The notes under the pieces were generated by a model, which was given only the letters and a program-made list of their open reading frames with translations, ran no database searches and was not told the DNA's origin. The position numbers and the translations under genes are program-made. Positions 62,781 to 64,000 of a DNA stretch of 64,000 nt are shown here, in pieces; position 1 is the first letter of the stretch, and every line of letters starts with the position of its first letter. The stretch comes from Mycoplana azooxidifex (GTDB lineage: Bacteria; Pseudomonadota; Alphaproteobacteria; Rhizobiales; Rhizobiaceae), in contig NZ_JACIEE010000007.1 of the NCBI RefSeq assembly GCF_014196765.1, positions 1 through 64,000 of the forward strand, given 5' to 3'.

Positions 62781-64000
62781 TTGCGTCTACACCTGCTTTT
62801 AGTCGTCCTTGTTGCCGCCTTCGCGGCCATGCCGGTGCAATTGCGCGCGCAAGCGACACCGCCGGCGGCAGAGAGCCGGGCCTCGGGACTGCTGGATCTC
62901 CTGCCGGCGGATGCCGTCACCCGGCATGTCCTCAAGCGTCCCGCCGGCGATCTCCCCTACACTGCGACGGCCGGGACGATCGATCTGCGCGGGCAGGACG
63001 GAAAGATCAACGCGAGGCTGTTCTACACCGCCTACGTCGCCGATGACCGCGGTCCCGACCGGCCCGTCACCTTTGCCTTCAACGGCGGACCGGGTGCGGC
63101 CTCCGCCTACCTGCATCTCGGGCTCGTCGGTCCGCGGATCCTCGAATTTCAGGGCGCCAACAGGGATGGAACGCGGCCGGCCCTTTCCGACAATCCGCAC
63201 AGCTGGCTCGACTTCACCGACCTCGTCCTGATCGATCCGCCGGGGACCGGCTGGAGCCGGGTGGCCGACAAGGGGTCGGAGTCCGCGTTCTACGGCGTGC
63301 GAAGCGATGCGGAGAGCATCGCAAAGTTCATCACCCTCTATGCCCAGAAGAACGGACGCGTCGCCTCGCCGAAGTATCTGCTGGGCGAGAGTTACGGGGG
63401 CTTGCGCGCCGCCAAGGTCGCAAGCGCGCTGAAGGACAGCCAGGGCATCCTCGTCTCGGGGATCGTGATGGTATCGCCCCTGATCGAGGGCAGCTTCGTC
63501 TTTCGCTCCAGCGACGATCCGCTCGGAGCAGCCCTCCAGCTACCGTCGCTCGCGGCAGCCGAACTGGAGCGCAAGGGCAGCTTCACCGAGGAACAGGTGG
63601 CATCAGTCGAGCGATGGGCCATGCGCGACTACCTGGTTTCGCAGGCCGGCCCCGCACCCACCGGCGAGGAGGCCGAACGGCTCTACGGACGCATTGCCGA
63701 GATGACCGGCATTGCCAGGGAGGACGTCGCCCGCGCCCGCGGCTTCGTCGGCGACCTCTACCGGAAGAACCCCGGCGGCGCGGCCGGCAAGGTCGCCAGC
63801 CCCTATGACGCGGCGTTCCTGTCGGACGACCCCTACCCCGAAACGCGTGCCGGCCGCGGCGACGATGCCATCCTCGACGGATTTACACGGGCCTACGGCG
63901 CAGCCTTCGCCGCCTATGCGCGCGACAAGCTGGGCTACGTCACCGAGATGACCTATCGCCTGCTCGACACGGACGTGAACCGCCAGTGGGACTGGGACGG
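62781..64000 (+). CDS. Serine carboxypeptidase, peptidase S10 family (cut by window end)
   Basis: First 406 residues of an S10-type peptidase; the 3' end lies beyond the window. The start is a TTG at 62781, seven bases after GGAGG, giving a signal peptide (MRLHLLLVVLVAAFAAM...) with cleavage near LRAQA. S10 landmarks are FAFNGGPGAASAYLH (oxyanion site), LIDPPGTGWS and the nucleophile GESYGG with Ser204. Secreted to the periplasm, it would release C-terminal residues from peptides. A shorter start at the ATG 48 bases downstream would lose the signal. Catalytic Asp and His are not yet reached. Confidence 0.88.
   Translation, partial: MRLHLLLVVLVAAFAAMPVQLRAQATPPAAESRASGLLDLLPADAVTRHVLKRPAGDLPYTATAGTIDLRGQDGKINARLFYTAYVADDRGPDRPVTFAFNGGPGAASAYLHLGLVGPRILEFQGANRDGTRPALSDNPHSWLDFTDLVLIDPPGTGWSRVADKGSESAFYGVRSDAESIAKFITLYAQKNGRVASPKYLLGESYGGLRAAKVASALKDSQGILVSGIVMVSPLIEGSFVFRSSDDPLGAALQLPSLAAAELERKGSFTEEQVASVERWAMRDYLVSQAGPAPTGEEAERLYGRIAEMTGIAREDVARARGFVGDLYRKNPGGAAGKVASPYDAAFLSDDPYPETRAGRGDDAILDGFTRAYGAAFAAYARDKLGYVTEMTYRLLDTDVNRQWDWD

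Overview
The window is GC-rich DNA, densely packed with genes and showing strong GC wobble. It looks like Rhizobiales, most likely Rhizobiaceae. The evidence is a complete minCDE operon preceded by a CtrA-type box, an erythritol locus of the Brucella/Rhizobium type (eryABCD plus eryH and eryI), a DctB/DctD-like two-component pair, and a HmrR/CueR-type copper module. In several rhizobia minCDE sits on a secondary replicon, so this may be a chromid or megaplasmid; that is inference. I saw no rRNA, tRNA, CRISPR array, insertion sequence or prophage gene.

Layout. 0.2-2.1 kb: minE, minD and minC on the minus strand. 2.3-3.4 kb: a luciferase-like monooxygenase. 3.4-12.4 kb: a CUT1 sugar/polyol ABC locus (two permeases, binding protein, divergent ATPase) with a mannitol-dehydrogenase-family enzyme, a Gfo/Idh oxidoreductase, an epimerase-like TIM barrel, an esterase and a GntR regulator. 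12.6-13.9 kb: an HPP/CBS membrane protein. 13.9-20.5 kb: eryI, eryH, eryD, eryC, eryB and eryA (minus). 21.3-25.7 kb: divergent DUF2291 protein and the eryEFG transporter. 25.8-30.1 kb: DeoR regulator, FGGY kinase and a GlpD-like dehydrogenase. 30.1-36.6 kb: dhaL, dhaK and a second CUT2 (Rha/Lsr-like) ABC transporter, facing a LacI regulator and an aldo/keto reductase (36.8-39.0 kb). 39.1-44.9 kb: amidase and a tripartite tricarboxylate transporter with two binding proteins. 45.1-48.3 kb: its probable DctD/DctB-like regulators. 48.4-53.9 kb: a YkgJ-type protein, a GntR regulator and a divergent NMT1-type ABC operon ending in an FAH-family hydrolase. 54.0-57.5 kb: a His-rich PadR regulator with a DUF2218 protein, a TIGR02588/TIGR02587 pair and an FAD oxidoreductase. 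57.7-62.7 kb: an AI-2E family protein and a copper ATPase with its MerR-type regulator. 62.8 kb to the end: a serine carboxypeptidase, cut by the window edge.

How it works together. Erythritol enters through EryEFG, is phosphorylated by EryA, oxidised by EryB, and carried through three isomerisations (EryC, EryH, EryI) to D-erythrose 4-phosphate. Next to it lie a second kinase plus GlpD-type pair and a DhaK/DhaL pair with their own importer. My working hypothesis is that these deliver other tetritols or tetruloses into the same EryC-EryH-EryI trunk. Regulation is unusually readable by eye: a CtrA box, two GntR palindromes, three LacI boxes, a phased PadR operator array, a CueR-type 19-bp-spaced promoter and a possible sigma-54 promoter. 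Five of the six binding-protein genes are followed at once by a strong hairpin, which probably raises their transcript level over the membrane components.
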